From contig JANBPT010000363.1 of the NCBI GenBank assembly GCA_027575765.1, forward strand, positions 5,166-41,105: DNA of 35,940 bases, read 5' to 3'. The notes beneath the pieces are model-generated. The model was not told where the DNA came from, searched no databases, and saw only the letters and a list, made by a program, of their open reading frames with translations. The DNA is from Tieghemiomyces parasiticus (Eukaryota > Kickxellomycota > Dimargaritomycetes > Dimargaritales > Dimargaritaceae). Of this stretch, positions 20,592-30,279 are shown piece after piece (positions within the stretch are counted from its first letter, which is position 1; every line of letters begins with the position of its first letter). Position numbers and translations under genes: made by a program.

Positions 20592-22265
20592 TTAGATCAC
20601 CGAATCATACTTGCGGAAATACTCTTCGGCCTCTTTAACGTCCTCGGCGCTGCCTAGGAAGATGGGCGAGCGGTCGTGAATATCGGCAGGAACGACATCA
20701 AGCATACGGACCTTGCCAGTGGTAGCGAGACCACCGGCCTGTTCCATGATCATGGCCATGGGAAAGCACTCGTATAGGATGCGCAGCTTGCCCTTGGCGG
20801 TTTTCCGGTCAGCCGGGTAGGCAAAGATGCCGCCGTACAGGAGGGTACGGTGGATATCAGCCACCATGGACCCGACGTAGCGGGCCGAGTAGGGCTTGCG
20901 GCCGGAACCGTCCTTAGGGAACTTGACCGAGTCAAAGTAGTGCTTGGTGGCGTCGTCCCAGTAGGCGGCGTTGCCCTCGTTGACCGAGTAGATCTTGCCC
21001 CGCGGGGGTACGCGGATGTTCGGGTGGGTGAGGATGAACTCACCCAGGGACGTGTCGAGGGTGTACCCGTTAACACCGTCGCCCGTGGTGAGCACCATGT
21101 TACAGGAACTGCCGTACATACAGTAACCCGCGGCCACCATTTCGGACCCCGGTACTAGCAATTCGCTCACATCGGCCTTGTCGGCGTTTTTCTGATTTTT
21201 CGATAGCGAATGGGGAAGGGTAAAAAGGGCTTATGGTCAGACAATCAGTAGGGGATACAGTGACTGGAAGTCAAAGTGACTTGGTGGCATAATAATTAAT
21301 TGGGTAAAGCTTCCCAGGGCGCACTTACCAGCTTATAGATGCCAAAGATGGTGCCCACGTTGACACCGGCATCAATGTTGCTACTACCATCCAGGGGATC
21401 AAAGGTCACGCAGTACTTGCCGCGCAGACCCTCCTCGACGATGATGGCATTGTCCTCTTCCTCAGAGACCATGATGGACACCTTACCGCTGCTACGCAGG
21501 GCGTTGACAAACATCTCGTTGGATAGCACGTCAAGTTTCTTGACGTCCTCGCCTTGAATGTTGGTCTGGTTGGCCAGACCAGTCCTGCCGTGGAGGTGAT
21601 AGTCAGAAAACAGAGATTCGTCGTGGTTAATGGGTGGGATGATTAGTAGGTGGTGTGGCGGCTATTAAGAGGCCACGACCCCCCTCCACCATAGGACCCT
21701 ATGACGACACGAATTGACGGCCGAGGAGCACCCACGCCAATGGCTGGGCGAGCCACAATCCAAGTTTCTCACACTATGGGGGACGCAACCCCTTGGGCGC
21801 GGTGGTCTTAACACGCCCGGCCAATGGTAATCGCCCAATAGAGGGGTTGGGGCGAAGGGGAGACATGATAGAGCAGCCGGCTAGCGCCTGTCCCCCCGAG
21901 ACCCAGCAGCACCTTCCCTCCCCCCTCCATCTGCATGTTCCTAATAACCCTAGTAAGCGCGGGGTGAAGGTTGCATAAAGTGGACGGGGGCGGTCAAGGG
22001 GCCCAGGGTGGCCAATTCACAAGGGACTCGAGTGAGCCTCCAAAAGACAGTCACCCTGGCTCTCACTCCCCCACCTCGCGGCTGTACCACTGACTTACAG
22101 GTAAACTAGGGCGGCCTTACGCACGCAACTCTCGACAAACTTGCAGCCCAGCTGGACGGCGGTCAGTAGTAGGGTCAGGTCGCCGGTTGCTTCCTTGTGC
22201 TTGTACTGACCGGTCAGCACGTGTCGGGTGAGGGTAACAATGTTGGTCTTGGTGTGGTCGGCCAT
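20592..22265 (-). CDS. FBP1: Fructose-1,6-bisphosphatase (3 exons)
   Basis: Exons on the minus strand are 22265-22099, 21584-21329 and 21191-20592; donors are GTAAGTCA and GTAAGTGC, acceptors GGCAG and ATCAG. Spliced length is 1023 nt, 340 residues, the normal size. The enzyme hydrolyses fructose-1,6-bisphosphate to fructose-6-phosphate plus phosphate, the regulated step of cytosolic gluconeogenesis. Visible features are the N-terminal AMP-site region ([17 protein letters not shown]), [10 protein letters not shown] at 71-80, metal-binding glutamates in SEEED (96-100), the DPLDGSSN motif at 118-125 and the family signature [12 protein letters not shown] at 276-287 with catalytic-site Glu282. 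No RRxS motif is present near the N-terminus, so the protein-kinase-A site known from budding yeast Fbp1 is absent. The first intron (514 nt) is the longest in the window. Phases 2 and 0 match across the junctions. Confidence 0.96.
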
Positions 22266-23089
22266 GGTGACGAATCGCTGACGGAGTAATGAGGCTGGCG
22301 GTGAGTAACTATAGGGATGACTAGCGTTCAGAGGGTATGTCCGAGTAATTTTACAGCAGGAACCGGAAGAGGGGTGGGTTACTAAAATAGGTGAATATGG
22401 TAAAGGCTAAGAGAAACGTAGCGGGGAGGGCTGGCGGGGCAAGTAGAGATATAGGCATCTGGACAGAGCGGAACGGGAGCCGACCGGACGCCAGCGGGAT
22501 TAGGCCAACTGGCGGCGGCTGATGACATTAGTGGGTGAGACCCCGTGGCGGGGCACGGGAAATGGCGTGTGGGGAATGATGAAATGTGGGAGAGGGGCGG
22601 GGCGTGACTGGCATCTCGGCGGGAACCGGACGGCCCTCGATAGTACCGCCAGCTTGCTCGCAGGTGAGGAGGAAGGATTGGCACCTGCCAGTCTGCCGTG
22701 GTATCTAAGGTTGCCATATATGGGCAGTGCTCATTTCCGCTCCCACAAAGTACATAAAAGCGCTTATGAATGCCATTGGGATTCTGGGTGATTAAACGGT
22801 TACAGACTTCCCATGGAAAAGAGAGGACCACGAGGTGGTGGCTGTTTTATCCTTGGCCAGATGGTGCAGGCACTACCTCTACAATCACCAGAGCCTTACT
22901 CATTAGCCGGCGCCTGCATATGTCGAAGCCTTGTACACCCCAGCCGACCGTGATCCACCGGGGCGATCCTGCTGGACAGTCACGTCGTTATAACAATGGT
23001 GAGTTTATGTATGGCCGAGGTAGTACACCGCCCAACATATAGTTTGTGGTGGTCGCATACGCAACCACTGTCCCATCTCAAGCTGACTG

Positions 23090-23098
23090 ATGAGTCAT
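23090..23098. promoter_or_regulatory. Gcn4/AP-1-type palindrome ATGAGTCAT
   Basis: A full 9-bp match to the bZIP consensus ATGA(C/G)TCAT. It lies 327 bp upstream of the G-patch gene and about 825 bp upstream of FBP1. Matches of this length can arise by chance; binding is inferred only. Confidence 0.3.
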
Positions 23099-23260
23099 CT
23101 GGATGGTTACCTAACTCAGCCATAAGTTTGACCAACATCACTGGTAATTTTAGGCAACCCTCTAAGTGCTTCCCCCAGAAACAACTATGGAGACAGGGTG
23201 GCATTCAACCTATAATCATGGGGGGCTGGGGCTGATAAGAGAGCCTTTGTTCCTTAATAC

Positions 23261-23268
23261 TCACGTGA
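23261..23268. promoter_or_regulatory. E-box TCACGTGA upstream of the G-patch gene
   Basis: The palindromic bHLH core CACGTG with the flanks favoured by Cbf1-type factors, 157 bp before the ATG at 23425. The same 10-mer TCACGTGATA occurs at 7344-7353 in an intergenic region. Confidence 0.3.
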
Positions 23269-23424
23269 TAATTTACTGGATAGTCGAAAGTGCCCAGAGA
23301 GTGCTGCGAACCTGGGGAAGAGAGAGGCGCCGACCCGACCCCCACCCAATTGTCGTAGTTACGCACTAGCTTACCAATCGCACATATTGAGTTACCCACT
23401 GGGCATTTTACATTCCGTTTACTG

Positions 23425-24224
23425 ATGCATTTCGTACCAGCCAAGCAAGTACGAGGGGTGCTGCCGCTGGCCACTACAGCCGAGGTTGCGACTTCGACTT
23501 CAGGCCCGCCTGTCAAGTCCGAGGAGCCGGGCCAGTTCTACCGCTCCCTGGTTGCCGGAACCCGTCCGGCAGAGCCGCCAACCAGTAGTGACAGTACAAC
23601 CCCTACACGTTTGTCTTCGCCCGGCGTCCAACCCGAGACTCACTTCTGGTGTATCAACTGCGAGGAGTCACTTCCGATGGAGGACCGGGCTATGCACTAT
23701 ACGAGCGTCTACCACCTCCTGGCCAAAGGGGTTGGCGCAGCAGCCCAGCCCCAATACCGACTGAACCAGGTAAGTTGGGAATGCCTCAGCCGCCGGCCTT
23801 TCCAGGACCGTAGTCCTGAAGTTACGGGGACCCCCCTCTTTCGTGCCTATGTTTCGCCGGTTTAACCGTCGCAGTACCATCACATCAACATTTCCCGCCT
23901 GGCGACTCCCATTCCTACCAGAAAAACGTTGGCTTTCGGCTGCTCCAGAAACACGGCTGGGAGACCCACCAGGGCCTAGGTCGGGATAACCAAGGGTCTA
24001 CGCAACCTATTCCTAGCATCTTCAAGGCCAACCAACGCGGTCTCGGTTATCCGATACCAACTAGCGCCCGTCGCATCACCCACACCCAAACTTCTATCGC
24101 CCTAAGCCGAGTGCAGGCTACGGCGGCTGTCCGCCCGCCGCAGTCGCGCCGCCAAATCCTCCGCGAGCACGAGCGGGACCGGCGGTTGCGGCGCGCTTTA
24201 CTGGGTTACATGCACCGCCCATAA
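23425..24224 (+). CDS. G-patch domain protein, GPANK1-like (2 exons)
   Basis: Exons are 23425-23769 and 23922-24224, joined CAG|GTAAGT to CTACCAG|AAA in phase 0; 648 nt, 215 residues. The N-terminus FVPAKQVRG resembles the start of fungal GPANK1-like proteins. Residues about 73-100 contain WCINCEESLPMEDRAMHYTS, then VYHLLAKG, a Cys2/His-type zinc-finger-like element found in that family. The second exon begins the G-patch, KNVGFRLLQKHGWETHQGLG, with the usual aromatic, Gly-W and GLG pattern, and continues RGLGYP. The C-terminus is Arg-rich (HERDRRLRRALL), suggesting RNA or helicase contact. G-patch domains generally activate DEAH-box RNA helicases. Unlike human GPANK1, no ankyrin repeats are visible. 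An alternative acceptor at GCAG 23874 gives the wrong frame, so 23921/23922 was chosen. Confidence 0.85.
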
Positions 24225-24738
24225 CAGCCTCCGTCATTTGCATAACTGCGCCTGCTAATTTTATGAATGATGTACCATATCCCTTCCCCTCCCCTCCCCC
24301 AATGATTTCGGGTAAACCAGCTCTGTACGGGCGTGCCACATGTGAATAAATCGACCTAGAAGTATTAGGTTGCCGCCCACCCCAGATCTAAGATGGATAA
24401 TATAAGCGGTAACTCTTATGAAGGGCAAGTGAGGCTGAAGCTGTGGGCCATGTGGACCGAGCCAGTAGAGAAGGGCACGCCAGGGTTGAAAAGCTGTAAA
24501 GAGAGTGGACCTATGAGGCAATGAGGGTGGCTTCGTGCCTTGTGCACCCTGCATCCATCAGCCAGCGGGTTACCCACATTTCACAGTGACATTCCTCCCC
24601 GCTATCGTCGTATTTAGTTCTTACGGCAACTTGCCTTGCCCACTTTAGCCAAATTTACCCTCCGACACCATTGCTCCGTGGTCGAATGGTACCCATTTAC
24701 ATACATACCCAGCCGCTCCCCTCCAGACTATTCGCACC
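24225..24738. other. Intergenic between the G-patch gene and PAN2
   Basis: About 510 bp. The first part is the 3' flank of the G-patch gene with a C/T-rich stretch (about 24285-24300). The second part is the PAN2 upstream region. ORFs on the minus strand here show no family features. Confidence 0.5.
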
Positions 24739-27700
24739 ATGGACGACTGGGCCGAATTAGCCCAGGTCTACGACGTGCCTGGTCATCTGCCGCCCTATCC
24801 CATCTCCCGCGTGGCCTTCGACACCCACCAGGCCCTCATCTGGGTGGCGTACTCTAACGTAAGCTCCATCAACACAGAGTGTGGAGCGGGCAAAGACGGG
24901 AGATGTCGGTCCAGGTGGGTCGCGCCAGCTTAGAGCCTGCCTGTTCTGCATATGCACCGTCTAACAATTTGTCTCCCCGTCAAACCCCCCCCCCTCCACT
25001 GTGCTGATTATACACCACTTGGGCTCCGCGTTTCGCCTAAAAATCACTAGGGCCGTATCACGTCTTACGTCCTCGACCATCCAATCACTAAATACACTAG
25101 TTTTGTGGGCCACCGCGACGAGGTGGTGGACCTAGTCGTCCACCCTGATGGCATTCTCTCGGTAAGCGCTTCCAACGTGCGCTTCACCGCGCGCACAGGG
25201 TTGGTTAAGTTCCAGCTACCTAGCAAAGCAAGTCGCCTAGTATACTCGAGCGTGGCCGTGTCGCCGACCAATGCCAATATGGTCTACATAAGTGACCGCA
25301 CGGGTCACGGCCTCGTGGTCGATCTGGAACGCGGCCGTACGGTGCGCGAGTTTCGGATCGACTACGAAGTGGTGCGCATCCGGCACTCGCAGTACCTCTG
25401 CACGGCCACCGCCACGGGTACCATCAATATCAAGGACCCGCTCACCCTCCGCACCGTGACCACCGTTGATCCACGCCTGTCTGCCCTGGCCGATCTCGCC
25501 GTGGGGCCAGACCGGCTCTTTGCTAGCGGCCTGGCTTTCCAGCGCGGTGGGTTGTTCCCATCCCCGCAGGCCACCGTGTACGACCTACACGCCCTCGCCT
25601 TCGAAAAACCGGTGGAATTTCTTCCCGGTCCCGAACTTTTGGCCGTCGACGCCAGCGATGCGGATCGGTTGGTGGTAGCGAGCCGTTTGGGCCAGTTCCA
25701 GATCGTCCGGACCGATGCGATGCCGTCCGGTACCGAGCCCGACCCAGTGACTCACCAGCTGACCATGGGTAATTTCGGTCGGGTGACCGCGGTGGCCATG
25801 GCCCCCACGGGCGAAGCCCTAGCGTTCGGCGATTTTAGCGGGGTCCTCCACGTATGGTCTAACTCTCCTAACCCAGTCCTTGTGTGCGCGGCAGACCCCC
25901 TGGTACTTCCCGGCACGGACAATCTCCCGCCGCTAATGGACTTTGATGATCGGACCCCATTGTCAAGGATCGGGCTACCCTACTACGATGAGCCTCTGCT
26001 CTCCCGCTGGCCGCCCAACGCCCTGGTGACTATTCCCAGCCGACCCATGGGTGTCGATCCGGCAATCCTAGATAAGGCGAAATGGAACGACTTTGTTGGT
26101 TATGCACCCAATCCGCGTAACCGCCACCGCAACCAGGTGGCCCCACGCGACCCACGCCGCCGCGACGGTCCCAAGTTTCGATCCGAACAGGAGTTCGAAC
26201 GGCAGCGCGGCGGTCGTCCCGGCGCACTGGTGGCACGGCGTGGGTCCTACACCACGCCGACCTCGCCCCGCGCTGGCGGATCACACCCTCACGAACCCCT
26301 GTCTCCGCTCTCGCCCACCACCCCGCCCACAGAGTCGGCGATCGGTGGCCCGTCCGCAACTGCCCCCTCCGCGGCGACTTCAAGTGCTGCTGTCGCCCTG
26401 CGCCGAATGCCCAGGTACTACCGTCGCGTCGAGATCCGCTACAGCCGGTTCGGCGTGGACGACTTCGACTTTGAGTACTACAACCGTACCCAGCTGAGCG
26501 GCCTGGAGACCCACATCGCCAACAGCTACCTCAACTCTTTGCTCCAGGCCCTCTTTTATCTGCCTGTATTCACCGACGTCTGTGTTGCCCACCTCGCCCT
26601 GCCGTGTCCCGCCGAGGCCTGCTTGCTGTGCGAGATTGGCTTCCTTTTCCGTATGCTCCAAGACGCCCAGGGGGCCAACTGCCAAGCCACCAATTTTCTA
26701 CGTGTATTTAGTACCATTCCACAGGGTAAGTATGGCGTGCCACAAATTACTGAGAAGGCAGCCGAGTTCTCCACACACTTAAGAAGGCGTGGTTGGATGG
26801 CAAGCATTAAACCAGTTACGCGCCTTGCTAAACCCTTCCCGCTATAACGCTACTCCCTACTACTGCTTCTCCCCTTAGCCGCGGCCCTCGGTCTATTGGA
26901 ACCCGAACAACCCGGGATGGAAACTGCCTACGGCTCCTTGATCCAGGCTGGTACGCGGTTCCTCCTGCAGCAATTCCATCAGGCTTGGTTCCATCCCGGC
27001 GTCACCCCACCGCGCTGCGCGTTGGCGCTCGGCCAGTCGGCCCGGACCGAACCGGCGCCACCAACTGACGGCCCCGACGCTTCATCTCCCATGCTGGAGC
27101 TGTTCGCCTGCCACATCGAGAGTACATCGACCTGTGCCAGCGGCCATACCAGTGCCCGCCAGTTACGACCCTACGTGATCGATTTGGTGTACCCCAAGGC
27201 CTTCGCTCCGCTCCTATCGTCTAGCGTGACCTCGGCTACCGCCATCCAATACGGCTACCACTGCCCAGAGCCCGCGGGCCTGCCGGAACCGCGCCACACG
27301 CTCAGCGCCCAATCCGACGCGGGGTTCATCGACCTCCTACACGCCGCCCTCGAGCCGTTCGTGCCGACCAAGGTGTGGTGTGACGGGTGCCGCCAGTACC
27401 AGCAACAGCAACAGGCCAAGGCCTGCGTCACCCTCCCGCCGGTCTTGGTAGTCAACTGCGCCGTCAAACAGCCCGAGGAGGCGCAATACTGGGCTCGCCA
27501 CGACGGCCACTGGTTGCCGGCTGCCGTGGCTATGTCACTGCGGGACGGCCTCGACATTCGACCGGTCCCATCGGACAATGGCGGCAGCGAAGCGGCGGAA
27601 CCTCTGCCCGACCATTTCGACACTTACGAGATTACAGCCATTGTGTCGGAGATCAAGGAGGAAGGTAAACCGGCACACCTCGTGGCCCACGTCCGCCGCG

Positions 27701-28635
27701 GGGATCCGGCGCAGTGGTATCTCATTAATGACTTTTTGGTCCGCGAGACGTCAGCCCAGGAGGCACTAAGGTTCGGCACAACCTGGCGAACGCCGTCGGT
27801 ACTATTTTTGACCAAGGTTGGTACGGCTACGGCAGCTGCCCCGCAGCTTGCCACTCTCCCGCACCAGATCGACCCGCGAATCCTGATCACCCCGCCACGC
27901 TTTAATAAGCAAACCGAGGCGGTGCAGTTCACCGCGGATGAACTGCCCTTGAAGCCTGGGTACCTCTGCGCCCTAGACGCCGAGTTCGTGATGGAACGCC
28001 ACCCGCAGACCGAGATTCGCAGCGACGGAACGCGGCACCTGGTGCGACCTCGCCAGATGACCCTGGCACGGGTTAGCGTGGTTCGGGGGGAAGGCCCCCA
28101 CGCTCCGGCCCCGTTCATCGACGACTATGTGGCCACCATGGTGCCCATCGTCGACTACCTCACTGCCTTCTCAGGAATCCACGAGGGTGACCTCCACCCT
28201 CGCACATCGACCAAACATCTCCTGCCGCTCAAATTGATATATAAGAAACTGCGCTACCTCGTCGACACCGGGTGCGTCTTTGTGGGACATGGCCTCAGCA
28301 ATGATCTCCGCACCATCAATATTTACATTCCACCCGCTCAGGTTATCGATACTGTCGACATATTCCGGTTCCGCGACCGTCCCCGCCGAATCTCCCTCAA
28401 ATTCCTCACCTGGTGCATCCTCCATACCGAGATCCAGCAGGAGACCCATTGCAGTGTCGAGGACGCCACCATGACCCTCCAGCTGTACCGGAAATCACTC
28501 GAGCTGAAGGCGAGTGGCCACTTTGAACGAGTACTGGAGGATGTCTACGAACAGGGCGCGATCCTTGGGTGGAAGCCGCCGACCGATGAACCGAGTAGTG
28601 CTGTGGCCGAGGAGGCGGCGAATCGGATCGTTTAG
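24739..28635 (+). CDS. PAN2: PAN2, catalytic subunit of the Pan2-Pan3 poly(A) deadenylase (3 exons)
   Basis: Exons are 24739-24858, 25051-26725 and 26879-28635 (phases 0 and 1 match); 3552 nt, 1183 residues. Donors are AAC|GTAAGC and CAGG|GTAAGT; acceptors are CACTAG and CCTTAG. The order is that of Pan2: an N-terminal WD40 propeller (about 20-330), a Pan3-binding linker ending in a Ser/Thr/Pro-rich stretch (about 400-490), an inactive ubiquitin-hydrolase-like domain (about 500-930) and a C-terminal DEDD exonuclease. In the hydrolase-like domain the usual Asn-Cys box reads IANSYLNSLLQALFYLP with no catalytic Cys, as expected for Pan2. Exonuclease residues visible are Asp965 and Glu967 (LDAEF), Asp1074 (GLSNDLRT), the IDTVDIF motif, and His1122 and Asp1127 (HCSVEDA). 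All active-site positions are kept, so it should trim mRNA poly(A) tails in the cytoplasm. A short Gln run (YQQQQQ) follows the WCDGC motif. Confidence 0.96.
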
Positions 28636-30279
28636 TTGAATACCTCGGATGCTTTGTGTGGCGAAAAATACGAAAATATCGATAAATACGTATACCTTGG
28701 ATTGGGTGATGATGTGGGGTATTCTAGACTGGTCACGGCATAGGGCCGACTGGAACCGCTCCGGACAAAGGGGTGCCGCCCATAATTAACAGATAGTTGG
28801 GTCCTCGACGGATCATTACGTGCTATTCTTAATTGGACCATGATTGCTCATAAGGCCGAGTGGCCGCACTACCTACCTTCTGCTGTGTTATATTGGTACA
28901 TGACCGCCATATTCTAGCTTGATGTTTAATATTTACCTCTAATATGCGATATGGGTCAGTAATGGCAGGGCTCAGACCAAGCTGGCTAATCGTGGTCTAT
29001 CGCCCCACAAGGACTTATCGATGCTGATGGAAATAATAATAATAATCGTTCTAATCCAGTTACAGGTTATACAACGAAAGGTTTGCTTTGGGAGGCCGTT
29101 TTATATCCAGCGACTGCCGGTGGGTTACGCCCTCAATTACATCCCAATGGAACAAGGTTGACATAGCTTGAAATATTGATAACTATCTGACTATAAAAGG
29201 AACATGTCAAGTTAAACGCTTTGAACTACGGAGCCGTCCTTTATTCACCAATCGGATGTGCCGCGCCTTCCACGTTCGTTCTTCCTCCATCATTACTCAT
29301 CATCCGCTTCTAATTCCGTACATTTTTATTATGGTCGGAATAATCGCCACTTCAGGATAGCCTTGAGACCAGCAACGTATCGCCCGGATTATCAGTACAA
29401 TAACGATAAGTCAAGTTAATCGAATTCGCCTATGTAAATCCCATCAATGACCTTACGATTGGCCTTTTCTATGGTCTCACGCCTTACTATCCATTCACCC
29501 TGTATTCCATGCCATGTTCTTGCTGATGCTCCCTTACGACATCCTTTATTATTGCTACCACGCTAACGTCATCTGGTATGGTCAAGCCCGGAAGACATAC
29601 ATAGTGACTGTCCGCTGGTCGCCTTAATTAGCGTCGGACTGCCATAAAACCTAATTTTATTGACTTTCCGCTGCTGGGTAAACAACCATACATGTAGGGG
29701 ACAAGTACACCTGACAAAGTCTCCTTGGTTACTGGTAATGCCTTTCTCCTTTTTGAACCTCTTACAAAAAAAATTTCCTTGTCTCAAAGTTTTTCCTTGC
29801 TAAGGTCGGCATCACTTTTGGGCATCATGCTCTTTAAAAAGACCAGCTGACTGATCCAAAATAAAAGGTCAAGTCCCAATTTTGTTTTAAAGGTACAAAA
29901 ACCAATTAGCTATTCATTCCGTTTACTGCTTTAAGATCACGTTGCTGCCCATGCGCACCTTCAAACTATTACATTTATTTATTCCAGCTTAGAAATAGGA
30001 AACCCCTTAAAAAATCATAAAGAGAAACCCCACGAAAATAATCTACCTCTTCCTCCTCCTCCTTTTTCTGATCCCTTTATCCCTTTACCTTATATTCACT
30101 GCCCTCAACAGCCGCACCATCAGCCACCGTGCCATTAAATAATTCGGGCCTGCCAACTAGTCACCTGGAATCAGACCCCCCCCCGAACAAACCCGTCACC
30201 ACAAGTACACATTGGGTCGTTTATAATGCTAGACCCAAGTAAAGCTCGGAAAAAAGTAACCGTGTATCCTTAAGACTTA
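28636..30279. other. AT-rich intergenic region, convergent 3' ends of PAN2 and the MFS gene
   Basis: About 1.6 kb, more AT-rich than the flanking genes, with no ORF of note. It contains an AAT trinucleotide run (about 29031-29045), T- and A-rich tracts near 29765 and 30000-30040, a CCT repeat (about 30045-30063) and a C-run at about 30176-30184. Confidence 0.55.

Larger units (their letters stand above)
22266..23424. other. Divergent promoter region between FBP1 and the G-patch gene
   Basis: About 1.2 kb between two outward-facing genes; ORFs here (22382-22831 minus, 22770-23042 plus and others) have no family features. A consensus bZIP/Gcn4-type site ATGAGTCAT is at 23090-23098 and a TCACGTGA E-box at 23261-23268. 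Confidence 0.5.

Noticed and set aside
22382..22831. 149-codon minus-strand ORF between FBP1 and the G-patch gene
   Set aside because: No domain or coding character; sits in a divergent promoter region.
23770..23925. Acceptor GCAG at 23874 for the G-patch gene
   Set aside because: It would put the G-patch out of frame with exon 1; the CCAG at 23921 restores KNVGFRLL in phase 0.
24660..24690. tRNA-like string GTGGTCGAATGGTA
   Set aside because: Resembles a D-arm start, but no cloverleaf, anticodon stem or T-arm (GGTTCGANTCC) can be built around it; no tRNA was found in the window.
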